DNA of 19,069 bases from DUAL01 sp964452095 (GCA_964452095.1 CAYVKX010000037.1:1-19069), one strand, 5' to 3'; positions 1-8,264 are shown, counted from the first letter of the stretch. The notes: a model not told the origin generated them from the letters alone. Made by a program: numbers and translations.

Positions 1-833
1 TCATATTATCCCAATGAATTTTTGCTCTTGTATCTATTATATCATAGCCATACAATCCTGTTGGCTTAGGGGCAGTACAAACTTGTGAATAGGTACAATT
101 TCCATCATCACATGTTGCATTAGCATCATAGTTAGTTGCTGTTGGATCTGTACAACCGTAAACACAATACACACAACTACTATCATCTACATTGGCTGAA
201 GCGTAATAGTTAAGTGCTGTACTATCGGTGCAACCATAAATAGTAGGAATACAACTGCCATCATCTACCGTAGCATTAGGATCAAAATTGGTAGCAGTGC
301 TATCTGTACATCCATAAGTAAGACTAACACTAAAGGTTACCGTATCAGCTATTACTGGGCTAAAAGAAGCATGTGCATTATCAACTAATTCTACAACCAT
401 GGTGTAAGAACCATTNNNNNNNNNNTAAACTGTTTAACTGTATAGCAGAGGTATCATACTTCATAGTCATGGCGCCATTTAAATGGTAATGTACATGACC
501 ATCAATACCGGCTGCAGAAAAGCCAACTGTAAAGTTATTTACAGTAAAGCTGATAGTTACAGCATTGGATGTTGTATAATTTACTCCATTTGAAGGAGAA
601 TTAATAACCACAGTTGGCGGTGTAATAGTTGGCTGTTGAAAGCCTTGCGTTAAAATAAAGCCAGTAGCTGTAAGTGTATTTACCATTGGCTCACCTATGG
701 TAGAAGATACACTAATGCCACTTGCTGTGGAATAGTTACCTCCACTAGCTACTACATGGCGGCTTACTTGCTGTGCAAATGTTATACTAACAACTGCTAA
801 AGCTATAAATGTTAAAATTAATTTCTTATTCAT
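1..833 (-). CDS. Secreted protein with YGCTD repeats, interrupted by an assembly gap (3' end outside window)
   Basis: Begins at ATG 833-831, two bases after the stop of the preceding gene, so the two are probably co-transcribed. The first 20 residues are a Sec signal peptide ending FA|Q. Residues about 21-67 form the short module (SGG...GEP...TQGFQQP) often found at the front of Bacteroidota secreted proteins. Residues about 70-136 look like an Ig-like domain containing HVHYHLNG. Ten Ns at 416-425 then break the frame. Below the gap, reading from base 415, the same domain clearly continues (NGSYTMVVELVDNAHASF), then three YGCTD repeats, then the start of a fibronectin-III-like domain (APKPTGLYGYD) that stays open to base 1. 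I therefore read one gene, with the apparent frameshift caused by the arbitrary N count. Probably a T9SS-exported surface or extracellular protein; function unknown and C terminus not visible. Confidence 0.8.
83..316 (-). repeat. Three tandem 26-residue YGCTD repeats
   Basis: Three consecutive 78-bp units each encode YGCTDxxAxNYxxxAxxDDxxC followed by four linker residues. Two cysteines (Cys3 and Cys22 of each unit) and an Asp-Asp pair are kept in every copy; units 2 and 3 have an extra Cys. This is a known repeat of Bacteroidota secreted proteins, probably disulphide-stabilised and metal-binding by analogy with thrombospondin type 3 repeats; that role is inference. Confidence 0.85.
416..425. 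other. Assembly gap (10 N)
   Basis: Ten undetermined bases inside a coding sequence. The reading frame before the gap (ending LNSL) and after it (starting NGSYTM) differ by one base if the gap is really 10 bp. In related proteins the equivalent segments lie a few residues apart, so the true gap is probably a short multiple of three and the N count is a placeholder. Confidence 0.97.
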
Positions 834-835
834 AA

Positions 836-2326
836 TTATTTCTTTTCTAATTGATTTATTCTTTCTTGCAATTCTTTTATCATCTCTTGTTGTTCTTTAA
901 TAGCCTGCACAAGTACAGCAGTAAGTTGACCATAACGAACACCTTTTAAGCCAACCTCATCCCCATCAGTAGTAACCATTTCAGGGAATATTGCTTCTAC
1001 TTCTTGTGCTATAAAGCCAATTTGTGGTTTGTCTTTTTCAGCTTCAAATCTTGGAAACTCAACTGTGTTGTAAAAATAAGTTTTAGGACTCAAGAGCATC
1101 ACTTTTGATAGTGCCCCTGAAAAAGGAGAAATATTTTGCTTTACTCTTTTATCAGAAGTAGAAACAAATGACAGCCCTTTTACATTACCTGAATTATATA
1201 ACTCTCCAGTGCCTGAAGCTGTTACGGAAGAACCCATTGCTGTGGAATAAGTTCCTGAAGCTTCTGTATTCCAACCCATTGCTGTGGAATAAATACCTTT
1301 AGCTTCTCTCTTATAACCCATTTCTGTGTAAACATATCCTGAAGCTGATGTAGATTGACCCATTGCTGTGGAAGCATAACCTGTTGCTTCTGTATTTCTA
1401 CCCATTGCTATGGAATTAATACCTTCAGCTTTTGTATTCTTACCCATTGCTATAGAATAAGTTCCTGTTGCTTCTGTAAAAAAACCCATTGCTGTGGAAT
1501 AAAAACCTTTAGCTTTTGTATTTGCACCTGTTGCGAATGAATAAGACCCTAGACTATCTTCATCCCAATAGTTGTGACTAGTATAACCTACTCTAAAAGC
1601 TCCTTTACTTTTATCAAAAAACATTCTGTTTATTTCAGTGGTATAATCTAGTGTTGGTGAGCCAAATACAAAGTCATCATTGGTATAGTCGCCATTGGCA
1701 TTGCTAGTAACATTGCTATCGGTAGCAAAAACCCCTGCATTGTAGCCGCTCAAATCCACACTGTTTCCATTACTTATATATAGTGTGTCTCCACTAAGTG
1801 TAATAGTTTGCAATTCGTTAGTTGCATTGTTGTCTGCATCATCTATTTGGTCTCCATCTGCAATATCTGCTGGTATGTTGTTAATGTTTGTCCAATCTAC
1901 TGCATTGGCTACATCTGCTTTTTCAGCAGCTAAAGCATAAGGTACGCTTTGCAAAGCTGTTGTGCCATAGTCCATAAAACCACTACCATGGTCTAACTCT
2001 ATTTTAATGTAGTGCGTACTTGCATTCCAATCAATATTGGTAAATGCGGTTTGTACTGATGATGCAAGCCCCATACCATCCCCAATTATAATAGTAAAAA
2101 TTCCAACATCATTGGTAGTTACCGAATGTACTTCTTGCCACTGTATGGTATTTGAAACCGTGTCAGAATAAATACTTGCCTTTAAGGACATAAAGTGGTT
2201 TTGTAAAATTGCTCCATTTCCATCTCTGGCTACCCCTTGGTAATTAATTCCTTGCGGTACATTTTGTGCAAATGTTAGCACACTTATTAAAAGTGCTGTT
2301 GTTAGTGTTAGTAATTGTTTTTTCAT
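836..2326 (-). CDS. YadA-head-like surface protein with C-terminal S74 intramolecular chaperone
   Basis: 496 residues. Residues 1-20 are a Sec signal peptide (cleavage FA|Q). Residues 22-140 form the N-terminal module common to Bacteroidota tail-fibre-like proteins (PQGINYQGVARDGNG ... LQSVPYALAAEKA). Residues 262-373 are eight 14-residue head repeats of the YadA/Hep_Hag type (consensus YSTAMGxNTEAxGx), which build a left-handed trimeric beta-roll. Residues 386-470 are a Peptidase_S74 (endosialidase-type) chaperone domain with the S-D-K-R-V-K motif; Ser391 and Lys396 fit the known Ser/Lys autocleavage dyad. A coiled coil (471-496) ends the protein. In known S74 proteins the domain trimerises the shaft and then cuts itself off. 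Likely a trimeric surface fibre; the ligand is unknown. Its own promoter is at 2363-2393, and it probably reads through into the gene at 833. Confidence 0.85.
   Translation of the reverse strand: MKKQLLTLTTALLISVLTFAQNVPQGINYQGVARDGNGAILQNHFMSLKASIYSDTVSNTIQWQEVHSVTTNDVGIFTIIIGDGMGLASSVQTAFTNIDWNASTHYIKIELDHGSGFMDYGTTALQSVPYALAAEKADVANAVDWTNINNIPADIADGDQIDDADNNATNELQTITLSGDTLYISNGNSVDLSGYNAGVFATDSNVTSNANGDYTNDDFVFGSPTLDYTTEINRMFFDKSKGAFRVGYTSHNYWDEDSLGSYSFATGANTKAKGFYSTAMGFFTEATGTYSIAMGKNTKAEGINSIAMGRNTEATGYASTAMGQSTSASGYVYTEMGYKREAKGIYSTAMGWNTEASGTYSTAMGSSVTASGTGELYNSGNVKGLSFVSTSDKRVKQNISPFSGALSKVMLLSPKTYFYNTVEFPRFEAEKDKPQIGFIAQEVEAIFPEMVTTDGDEVGLKGVRYGQLTAVLVQAIKEQQEMIKELQERINQLEKK
1208..1543 (-). 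repeat. Eight tandem 42-bp units encoding head repeats
   Basis: Eight in-frame 42-bp units encode the 14-residue YadA-head repeats (residues 262-373). Units are similar but not identical at DNA level; the conserved core encodes YSTAMG. There are no spacers, so this is a coding tandem repeat and not a CRISPR array. Copy number could change by slippage or recombination. Confidence 0.9.
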
Positions 2327-2362
2327 AATTAGTTAGTTTTAAAGGATTTATATTTAATAAAG

Positions 2363-2393
2363 CAAATATATAAATAATTAACAGTATATCAAA
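2363..2393 (-). promoter_or_regulatory. Bacteroidota-type promoter for the 2326 gene
   Basis: On the minus strand TTTG (2393-2390) is followed after exactly 19 bases by TATATTTG (2370-2363), a full match to the Bacteroidota -33/-7 consensus. The start codon lies 36 bp downstream. The leader of 44 bp (2327-2370) is nearly identical to the leader of the 5857 gene (40 of 44 positions by eye). Confidence 0.8.
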
Positions 2394-2416
2394 GGTTTAA
2401 ATTTTAGAAGACCCCA

Positions 2417-3154
2417 TTAGTTGTTTTTATTATAAGTTTCCAAATCTGTTTTTAAGTAATCTCCACTAGTAAAATAAGTTAAAGTTTTAATCAATCGTTT
2501 AGGGTTTTGCCTAGCTACTAGTACCGACTTACTTTTTTTATCTTTATTTGCCTCTTCTCTTTTTAGTATTTCCTCTTGCCTTTTTAGCATTTGATTACTT
2601 TCGTTAAAATACCTATTTCCTTCACCTATCTTTTCTTTTATGTAGTTTACTTTTAACTTTTCAGCTTCCAAAAGCACTTTCATTTCTTCTATTTTTGGCA
2701 AAGCTTTTTGGTATTCAAAAAGTTGGAAATTCTTATCTCTAATTACAATTGCTGGCAATCTGCTTCTTTTATTTTCAGTTAAAAAGAAAGTAAATTCATG
2801 AGAAGTCCTTCCTCTTTCTTCTATTTTTTTGTACTCTTTTCCTTGGAATTTTAAACTCTCAGAAGCAGGATTAAACTTATAGCAAATAAAATTATCGTTT
2901 AAGTGTTTTACAAGTTCAGCATCCTCCAAAAAACCGAACATCTGTTTTTTCATTTGTTCTAATTCTTCCTTAGGTATTACTTCTTCCTCTTGCATTCTGT
3001 TATCCTCAATAAAAATAAAAACATTTTGTTTTTTCTTTTTTATTGCTTTTTCAAACTGGGGAGTTGTAAGCCAATTGATAGTTGCTTTTTCTTGTGCTAC
3101 TCCTAAAAAGGAAATTAGCATTGCTAAAAATAGTATATTTAGTGTTTTCTTCAT
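2417..3154 (-). CDS. Secreted thioredoxin-fold protein lacking the CxxC motif
   Basis: 245 residues with a Sec signal peptide (1-20, cleavage VA|Q). Residues 25-150 follow the pattern of Bacteroidota periplasmic thioredoxin-like proteins: INW...FEKAIKKKKQNVFIFIED, then a helix, then LNDNFICYKFNP, then LPAIVIRDKNFQLF with Pro134 in the cis-proline position. The WCxxCK active site expected after the first strand (around residues 51-56) is replaced by DNRMQEEE, so redox activity is unlikely. Residues 152-205 are a charged, probably coiled-coil helix. It lies 42 bp downstream of the 5857 gene with no visible promoter, so it is probably co-transcribed with that fibre protein and could help its folding or anchoring (inference). 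The family assignment rests on pattern matching only. Confidence 0.65.
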   Translation of the reverse strand: MKKTLNILFLAMLISFLGVAQEKATINWLTTPQFEKAIKKKKQNVFIFIEDNRMQEEEVIPKEELEQMKKQMFGFLEDAELVKHLNDNFICYKFNPASESLKFQGKEYKKIEERGRTSHEFTFFLTENKRSRLPAIVIRDKNFQLFEYQKALPKIEEMKVLLEAEKLKVNYIKEKIGEGNRYFNESNQMLKRQEEILKREEANKDKKSKSVLVARQNPKRLIKTLTYFTSGDYLKTDLETYNKNN

Positions 3155-3196
3155 TTTTATTTGTTTTCTAAATTTTCAATTCTTTATTCTAAGCTT

Positions 3197-5857
3197 TTAA
3201 TTTTTTAAAGTTGTTGTGTTTAATAATTCTTCTAATACTTTTAATCTACTATCAAGATTAGCTTTCATTTCAGCCATTTCAGTTTTTTGCCCATCAATAA
3301 TAGCTTGTTGTTCTTTTATTGCTTCAATAAGTAATGCTACTAATTTTTGGTATTCTACTGCTTTGTACCCATCTGCTGATTCCCCAACTACCTCAGGTAT
3401 AATTACCTCTACTTCTTGTGCTATCAGTCCTAATTCACGCTTGTCATCAAATTTTCTATTTGGAAAATCTTGTTGTCTCCAATAGTAGTTTACTCCTCTT
3501 AATTGTAAAACCTTACTAAGTGCATTATCTACTGTAGTAATATTTTTCTTGAATCTTTTATCAGAAGAAGAAACAACATTTATAGCATAAAGAGTTCCGG
3601 AGGTATTGATATCTCCTACAACATCTAATGCATAAGATAAATTTGGATTATCAGTACCAATTCCAACATTTGAATTACTAATATCTACTTTTAGTATTGG
3701 TGTAGAATTCCAAGCGTAAGCAGTGCCATCAAATACCTCAAACCCATCCCAAGCATTCACATTTAATAGTGAATTACCACTATATTCATTTAATTCGAGC
3801 ATACCATCTCTAGCTTGAAATAAAGTAGTTCCACTATATGAATTATATCTAAATCCATCCATATCATTTATTCTAATATAATCAGAATTTAAATTAAAAT
3901 AATCAGCTTCTAAATCAAAAGAAGAAGCATTGATATTTACTTCTGCTTTATCATTCCATTCGCCTATTTGAAAATCAGTATACCCATTTATATTTGCTTG
4001 GCTTACTCCAATCGCTATTTTACCATCATAATGCAAAACAGTAGCATTACTCCAACCTACATTATATAGTTTGTTCCAATGTTGGTTTGCTAATATGGTA
4101 GAATCTCCTGTATTTATACTATCCAAAAGTGCAGCTTCAGCTGCTGTTGCTCTTGTGGTTTCAGCTAAAATAGCTACATTGTTTGTAGAATCTCCTACTG
4201 AAATTGCAGTTGCATTTGTTGCATCCCCTGCATCTACATAATCTTTTCTTGTAAGATGCTCTGCATTTGTAGGTTGGTTGTCTCCACTTACATCATTATG
4301 AAAAGTATTGTTGTTACCCCATACATCTAATCCTCCATTAATATTTGCAGGTCCCATTACATCTAACCATCCATTTATATATGTTGAGCCATTTAACCAA
4401 GAACTCCCCATTACATTTAATGAAGAATTTACATCTACATCTCCCCATTGATTCACTCTAAAATTTGTACCTCCAAAATTATCTTTTACTTCAAAACCTA
4501 AACTTTGAATAACTACATCTCCCGCATTGGTGTTTTGAATATTTCCATAACCATCAACTTGCCAAAGTGAGTTTGCAACCATAGTACTATCCAAATTATT
4601 TATACTATCTAGTAGTGCAGCTTCAGCTGCTGTTGCTCTTGTGGTTTCAGCTAAAATAGCTACATTGTTTGTAGAATCTCCTACTGAAATTGCAGTTGCA
4701 TTTGTTGCATCCCCTGCATCTACATAATCTTTTCTTGTAAGATGCTCTGCATTTGTAGGTTGGTTGTATCCACTTACATCTGCATGGAAAGTAGCATTTC
4801 CAGTTACATATAGTCCTCCACTAATGTAGTTGTTGTTTCCATTCATATAAACATCACCAAAATAATCCACCTTAAATTTGTCATTCCAAGAGTTATCCTT
4901 TACTCTAAACTCTGAACCAATAATATCTACATCTCCATTCATTTCTATACTACCCCAGGGCATTACCCTGAATTTATCCATACCATAGTTTCGAACTCTA
5001 AACTCTCCTCCATCAATTGTGGTAGTGCCATCAATATCAACATCTCCCCATTGATTAACTGTAAATTTATCATAGCCATACTGATCCTTTACTTTAAACT
5101 CTGTTCCTTGCACAACTACATCTCCACTATTTGTGTTTTGGATATTTCCATAACCATCATCTGCCCATAAAGTATCATTATTTGCTGGAAGTACAATTGA
5201 GTTTGCCCCACTTAAACTAATAGTATCATTACTTATACTTAAAGTTTGCATCTCATTTGTTGCATCATTATCATTATCGGCTACCGAAACACTACCTCCA
5301 CCATTAGAAAGTGTAACAGTATTTCCCAATTGGCTTAAAGTTTGTAATTCATTAGTAGCATCATCATCTGCCCAATTCCACATATATGGTGCACTATATA
5401 ATGAATATGGAACTCCCACTACACTCCACCAATCTATATAATCGGCTGTGTATGCTTTTTCTGAATACATAGAATAAGGTACAGATTGCAAATCAGAAGC
5501 ACCCATGTCTACATAGCCACTTCCAAAGTTTATTTCTACTTTTAGTTGAGGATTATTCCAATATGATAATTCTGAAGATGAAAAGACTCCTGAAGTATTT
5601 GTACCGTCACCAATTACAGCAGTAAAAAGTCCAAAATCGTTTGTACTTAATCCTAAATGTTCCTCTTGATAAAAGACATAAGTGCTCACAGCATTATTTT
5701 GTAAGATGAATTTAACATCTATACTTTGGTTGGTTAATGCTGTTCCATTTCCATCTCTGGCTACCCCTTGGTAATTAATTCCTTGCGGTACATTTTGTGC
5801 AAATGTTAATGCACTTACTAAAAGTGCGGCTGTAATTGTAAGTAATTGTTTTTTCAT
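3197..5857 (-). CDS. Large fibre-like surface protein with S74 intramolecular chaperone
   Basis: 886 residues. Signal peptide 1-20 and N-terminal module 22-140 closely match those of the 2326 gene. The middle is a long beta-rich shaft with repeated motifs: FKVKDxxGxDKFxVxxWGDVDI-type strands (about 253-345 and 455-480), and two 64-residue direct repeats (357-420 and 519-582) containing PTNAEHLTRKDYVDAG, a motif resembling phage tail-fibre shafts, followed by a helical TTRATAAEAALL segment. Residues 728-760 hold the NVGIGTDNP motif common ahead of S74 domains. Residues 760-845 are the Peptidase_S74 domain with Ser765 and Lys770 in S-D-K-R-F-K, followed by a coiled coil (843-880). Probably a homotrimeric, self-cleaving surface fibre. 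The first gene of a cluster with the thioredoxin-like gene; target unknown. Confidence 0.83.
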   Translation of the reverse strand: MKKQLLTITAALLVSALTFAQNVPQGINYQGVARDGNGTALTNQSIDVKFILQNNAVSTYVFYQEEHLGLSTNDFGLFTAVIGDGTNTSGVFSSSELSYWNNPQLKVEINFGSGYVDMGASDLQSVPYSMYSEKAYTADYIDWWSVVGVPYSLYSAPYMWNWADDDATNELQTLSQLGNTVTLSNGGGSVSVADNDNDATNEMQTLSISNDTISLSGANSIVLPANNDTLWADDGYGNIQNTNSGDVVVQGTEFKVKDQYGYDKFTVNQWGDVDIDGTTTIDGGEFRVRNYGMDKFRVMPWGSIEMNGDVDIIGSEFRVKDNSWNDKFKVDYFGDVYMNGNNNYISGGLYVTGNATFHADVSGYNQPTNAEHLTRKDYVDAGDATNATAISVGDSTNNVAILAETTRATAAEAALLDSINNLDSTMVANSLWQVDGYGNIQNTNAGDVVIQSLGFEVKDNFGGTNFRVNQWGDVDVNSSLNVMGSSWLNGSTYINGWLDVMGPANINGGLDVWGNNNTFHNDVSGDNQPTNAEHLTRKDYVDAGDATNATAISVGDSTNNVAILAETTRATAAEAALLDSINTGDSTILANQHWNKLYNVGWSNATVLHYDGKIAIGVSQANINGYTDFQIGEWNDKAEVNINASSFDLEADYFNLNSDYIRINDMDGFRYNSYSGTTLFQARDGMLELNEYSGNSLLNVNAWDGFEVFDGTAYAWNSTPILKVDISNSNVGIGTDNPNLSYALDVVGDINTSGTLYAINVVSSSDKRFKKNITTVDNALSKVLQLRGVNYYWRQQDFPNRKFDDKRELGLIAQEVEVIIPEVVGESADGYKAVEYQKLVALLIEAIKEQQAIIDGQKTEMAEMKANLDSRLKVLEELLNTTTLKN
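4112..4303 (-). repeat. Intragenic direct repeat, copy 2 (residues 519-582)
   Basis: Encodes the second copy of a 64-residue shaft segment. A core of 154 bp (4128-4281) is base-for-base identical to 4614-4767, offset 486 bp (162 codons), so the duplication keeps frame. Confidence 0.92.
4598..4789 (-). repeat. Intragenic direct repeat, copy 1 (residues 357-420)
   Basis: First copy in the direction of translation of the 64-residue shaft segment; identical core 4614-4767. Synonymous sites are also identical, which indicates a recent duplication or gene conversion. Confidence 0.92.
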
Positions 5858-5893
5858 AATTAGTTGGTTTTAAAGGATTTATACTTAAGAGAG

Positions 5894-5901
5894 CAAATAT
5901 A
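5894..5901 (-). promoter_or_regulatory. -7 element TATATTTG for the 5857 gene
   Basis: TATATTTG on the minus strand, 36 bp before the start codon, in the same position and context as the promoter of the 2326 gene. No clear -33 TTG lies at 19-21 bp: that stretch is occupied by the aconitase terminator hairpin (a TTG at 5917-5915 gives only 13 bp spacing). The promoter may be weaker or depend on an activator. Confidence 0.55.
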
Positions 5902-5902
5902 C

Positions 5903-5937
5903 AAAAAAAACTCCCAACATTACTGCTGGGAGTTTTT
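5903..5937 (-). terminator. Rho-independent terminator after aconitase
   Basis: Inverted repeat CTCCCA (5911-5916) / TGGGAG (5927-5932) with a 10-base loop, flanked by A8 at 5903-5910 and T5 at 5933-5937. On the minus strand the hairpin begins about 35 bases after the aconitase stop codon and is followed by eight Ts, so it should end that transcript. The flanking A/T runs extend the stem and make it potentially bidirectional. Confidence 0.85.
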
Positions 5938-5967
5938 AAATAATTCCTCTAAAAAGGAAAGTGTTTG

Positions 5968-8235
5968 TTAAGCGTTTTGCTTTCTTATTAAGTTAAGTGC
6001 TGACCCAGCTTTAAACCAATCAATTTGTGCTTCATTGTAAGTGTGGTCAAGCATAATAGTATCAGTTGTTCCGTCAGCATGAACTGTCTCTAAAGTCAAT
6101 TGTTTTCCTTCAGTAAAAGCTGCTAAATCAGTAAAGTTAAATGTATCATCTTCTTTTATTAAATCATAGTCAGCTTCATTAGCAAAAGTAAGTCCTAACA
6201 TCCCTTGTTTCTTAAGGTTCGTTTCGTGTATTCTTGCAAACGATTTTACAATTACTGCCATAACTCCAAGGTGTCTTGGCTCCATTGCAGCATGCTCTCT
6301 TGATGATCCTTCACCATAGTTATGATCTCCTACAACTATTGAAGTAATTCCTGCAGCTTTGTATTTTCTTGCTACATTAGGAACTTCATCAATATTACCA
6401 TCAATTTGGTTAACAACCGCATTTGTTTTTCCTCCAAAAGCATTTACTGCACCTATCAAACAGTTGTTAGAAATATTATCTAAATGACCTCTATATCTTA
6501 ACCAGGGTCCTGCCATAGAAATATGGTCAGTAGTACATTTTCCTTCAGCTTTAATTAAAAGTTTTGCTCCTAAAATATTTTCTCCATTCCAATGGTTAAA
6601 AGGAGTTAAAAGTTGTAATCTGTTTGATTCAGGGTTTACAACAACTTCTACATTACTTCCGTCTTCTGCAGGTGCTTGATATCCATTATCTTCTACATCA
6701 AATCCGTTTGGTGGGAGCTCGTGTCCTGTAGGTTCAGTAAGTTTTACTTGCTCTCCATTTTCATTTGTAAGTGTGTCTGCAATAGGGTTAAAATCTAATC
6801 TTCCTGATATTGCAACAGCTGCAACCATTTCGGGTGAAGCTACAAAGGCATGTGTATTTGGGTTTCCATCAGCACGCTTTGCAAAGTTTCTATTAAAGGA
6901 ATGAACAATTGAATTCTTTTCTTGTTTGTCAGCTCCTTCTCTGTCCCATTGCCCAATACATGGCCCACAAGCATTAGTAAAAATCTTAGTTGATTCAAAT
7001 TTATTGAAAGTATCAATTAACCCATCTCTTTCAGAAGTATATCTTACTTGCTCTGATCCAGGGTTTATTCCTAAAATTGCTTTAGGTTTTATTCCTTTAT
7101 TTACGGCATCATCTACAATAGATGCTGCTCTTGTTAAATCTTCATAAGATGAATTAGTACAAGAGCCAATCAGTGCCCATTCTACATCTAAAGGCCATCC
7201 GTTTTCAGTTGCTTTAGCATTCATTTCTGAAACTGGAGTTGCTAAATCTGGAGTAAAAGGTCCGTTTAAATGAGGAGTTAATTCATCTAAATTTATCTCA
7301 ATTACTTGATCAAAATATTGTTCCGGATTTGCATAAACTTCAACATCTCCTGTTAAGTGTTCTTTTATTTCATTTGCTGCATCAGCTACATCATCTCTAT
7401 CGGTTGCTCTTAAGTATCTTTCAATACTTTCATCATAACCAAATGTTGAGGTTGTTGCTCCAATTTCAGCACCCATATTGCAAATAGTTCCTTTCCCTGT
7501 TGCTGATAATGAAACAGCTCCCTCTCCAAAATATTCAACAATTGCCCCTGTACCACCTTTAGCAGATACAATCCCGGCAACTTTTAATATTACATCTTTT
7601 GGTGCAGTCCATCCATTAAGATTTCCTGTAAGTTTTACTCCAATTAATTTTGGGAATTTTAATTCCCAAGGCATTCCTGCCATTACATCTACTGCATCAG
7701 CACCACCAACACCAATTGCTACCATTCCTAATCCTCCTGCATTTACAGTATGAGAATCAGTTCCAATCATCATTCCTCCAGGGAAAGCATAGTTTTCTAA
7801 TACTACTTGGTGAATAATACCAGCTCCTGGTTTCCAGAATCCAATTCCGTATTTATTACAAACAGAACTTAAAAAATTAAACACTTCATTATTCTGATTG
7901 ATACCGGCTTGCAAGTCTTTACTTGCGCCAAGTTTAGCTTGTATTAAATGATCGGCATGTGCAGTAGAAGGTACAGCTACTTTATCTTTTCCTGCTTGCA
8001 TAAATTGCAACAATGCCATTTGTGCTGTTGCATCTTGCATTGCTACTCTATCTGGAGCAAAGTCAACATAATCTTCTCCTCTTGTAAATATTTGTGTTGT
8101 GTTTCCGTTCCAAAGGTGAGTGTATAAAATTTTCTCTGCAAGTGTTAATGGTTTTCCAGTTGCTTTTCTTGCTGCTTCAACTGCTTTAGGGTACTTTTGG
8201 TACACCTTTTTTATCATTTCAATATCGAATGCCAT
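5968..8235 (-). CDS. acn: Aconitate hydratase, mitochondrial-type
   Basis: Interconverts citrate and isocitrate in the TCA cycle, in the cytoplasm, using a [4Fe-4S] cluster. 755 residues, about the length of mitochondrial aconitase, which it resembles more than bacterial AcnA or AcnB. Visible signatures: IGTDSHTVNAGGLG (157-170), the first cluster ligand in GSCTNSS (Cys359) and the pair in ACGPCIGQW (Cys423, Cys426), spaced as in pig aconitase. The C-terminal swivel domain holds CTTDHISMAGPW and GDHNYGEGSSREHAA. The start ATG is followed by MAFDIEMI, and a good promoter lies 30 bp upstream. Monocistronic, with the promoter at 8265-8296 and the terminator at 5903-5937. Confidence 0.97.
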   Translation of the reverse strand: MAFDIEMIKKVYQKYPKAVEAARKATGKPLTLAEKILYTHLWNGNTTQIFTRGEDYVDFAPDRVAMQDATAQMALLQFMQAGKDKVAVPSTAHADHLIQAKLGASKDLQAGINQNNEVFNFLSSVCNKYGIGFWKPGAGIIHQVVLENYAFPGGMMIGTDSHTVNAGGLGMVAIGVGGADAVDVMAGMPWELKFPKLIGVKLTGNLNGWTAPKDVILKVAGIVSAKGGTGAIVEYFGEGAVSLSATGKGTICNMGAEIGATTSTFGYDESIERYLRATDRDDVADAANEIKEHLTGDVEVYANPEQYFDQVIEINLDELTPHLNGPFTPDLATPVSEMNAKATENGWPLDVEWALIGSCTNSSYEDLTRAASIVDDAVNKGIKPKAILGINPGSEQVRYTSERDGLIDTFNKFESTKIFTNACGPCIGQWDREGADKQEKNSIVHSFNRNFAKRADGNPNTHAFVASPEMVAAVAISGRLDFNPIADTLTNENGEQVKLTEPTGHELPPNGFDVEDNGYQAPAEDGSNVEVVVNPESNRLQLLTPFNHWNGENILGAKLLIKAEGKCTTDHISMAGPWLRYRGHLDNISNNCLIGAVNAFGGKTNAVVNQIDGNIDEVPNVARKYKAAGITSIVVGDHNYGEGSSREHAAMEPRHLGVMAVIVKSFARIHETNLKKQGMLGLTFANEADYDLIKEDDTFNFTDLAAFTEGKQLTLETVHADGTTDTIMLDHTYNEAQIDWFKAGSALNLIRKQNA

Positions 8236-8264
8236 AGGTAATTTTGTTTAAGTAAATTGGATTG

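Noticed and set aside
1355..1540. Plus-strand cysteine-rich open frame opposite the head repeats
   Set aside because: Its Cys-rich periodicity is the complement of the head-repeat codons; no promoter or signal peptide.
1208..1543. Regular 42-bp repeats considered as a CRISPR array
   Set aside because: No spacers: the repeats are contiguous, in frame, and encode a known 14-residue head repeat.
836..5857. Prophage origin of the fibre genes
   Set aside because: S74 and tail-fibre-like motifs occur, but both proteins have Sec signal peptides and a Bacteroidota N module, and no capsid, portal, terminase, integrase or lysis gene is present.
6926..7753. Plus-strand frames within aconitase
   Set aside because: They are opposite-strand shadows of a well-conserved gene with no family resemblance.
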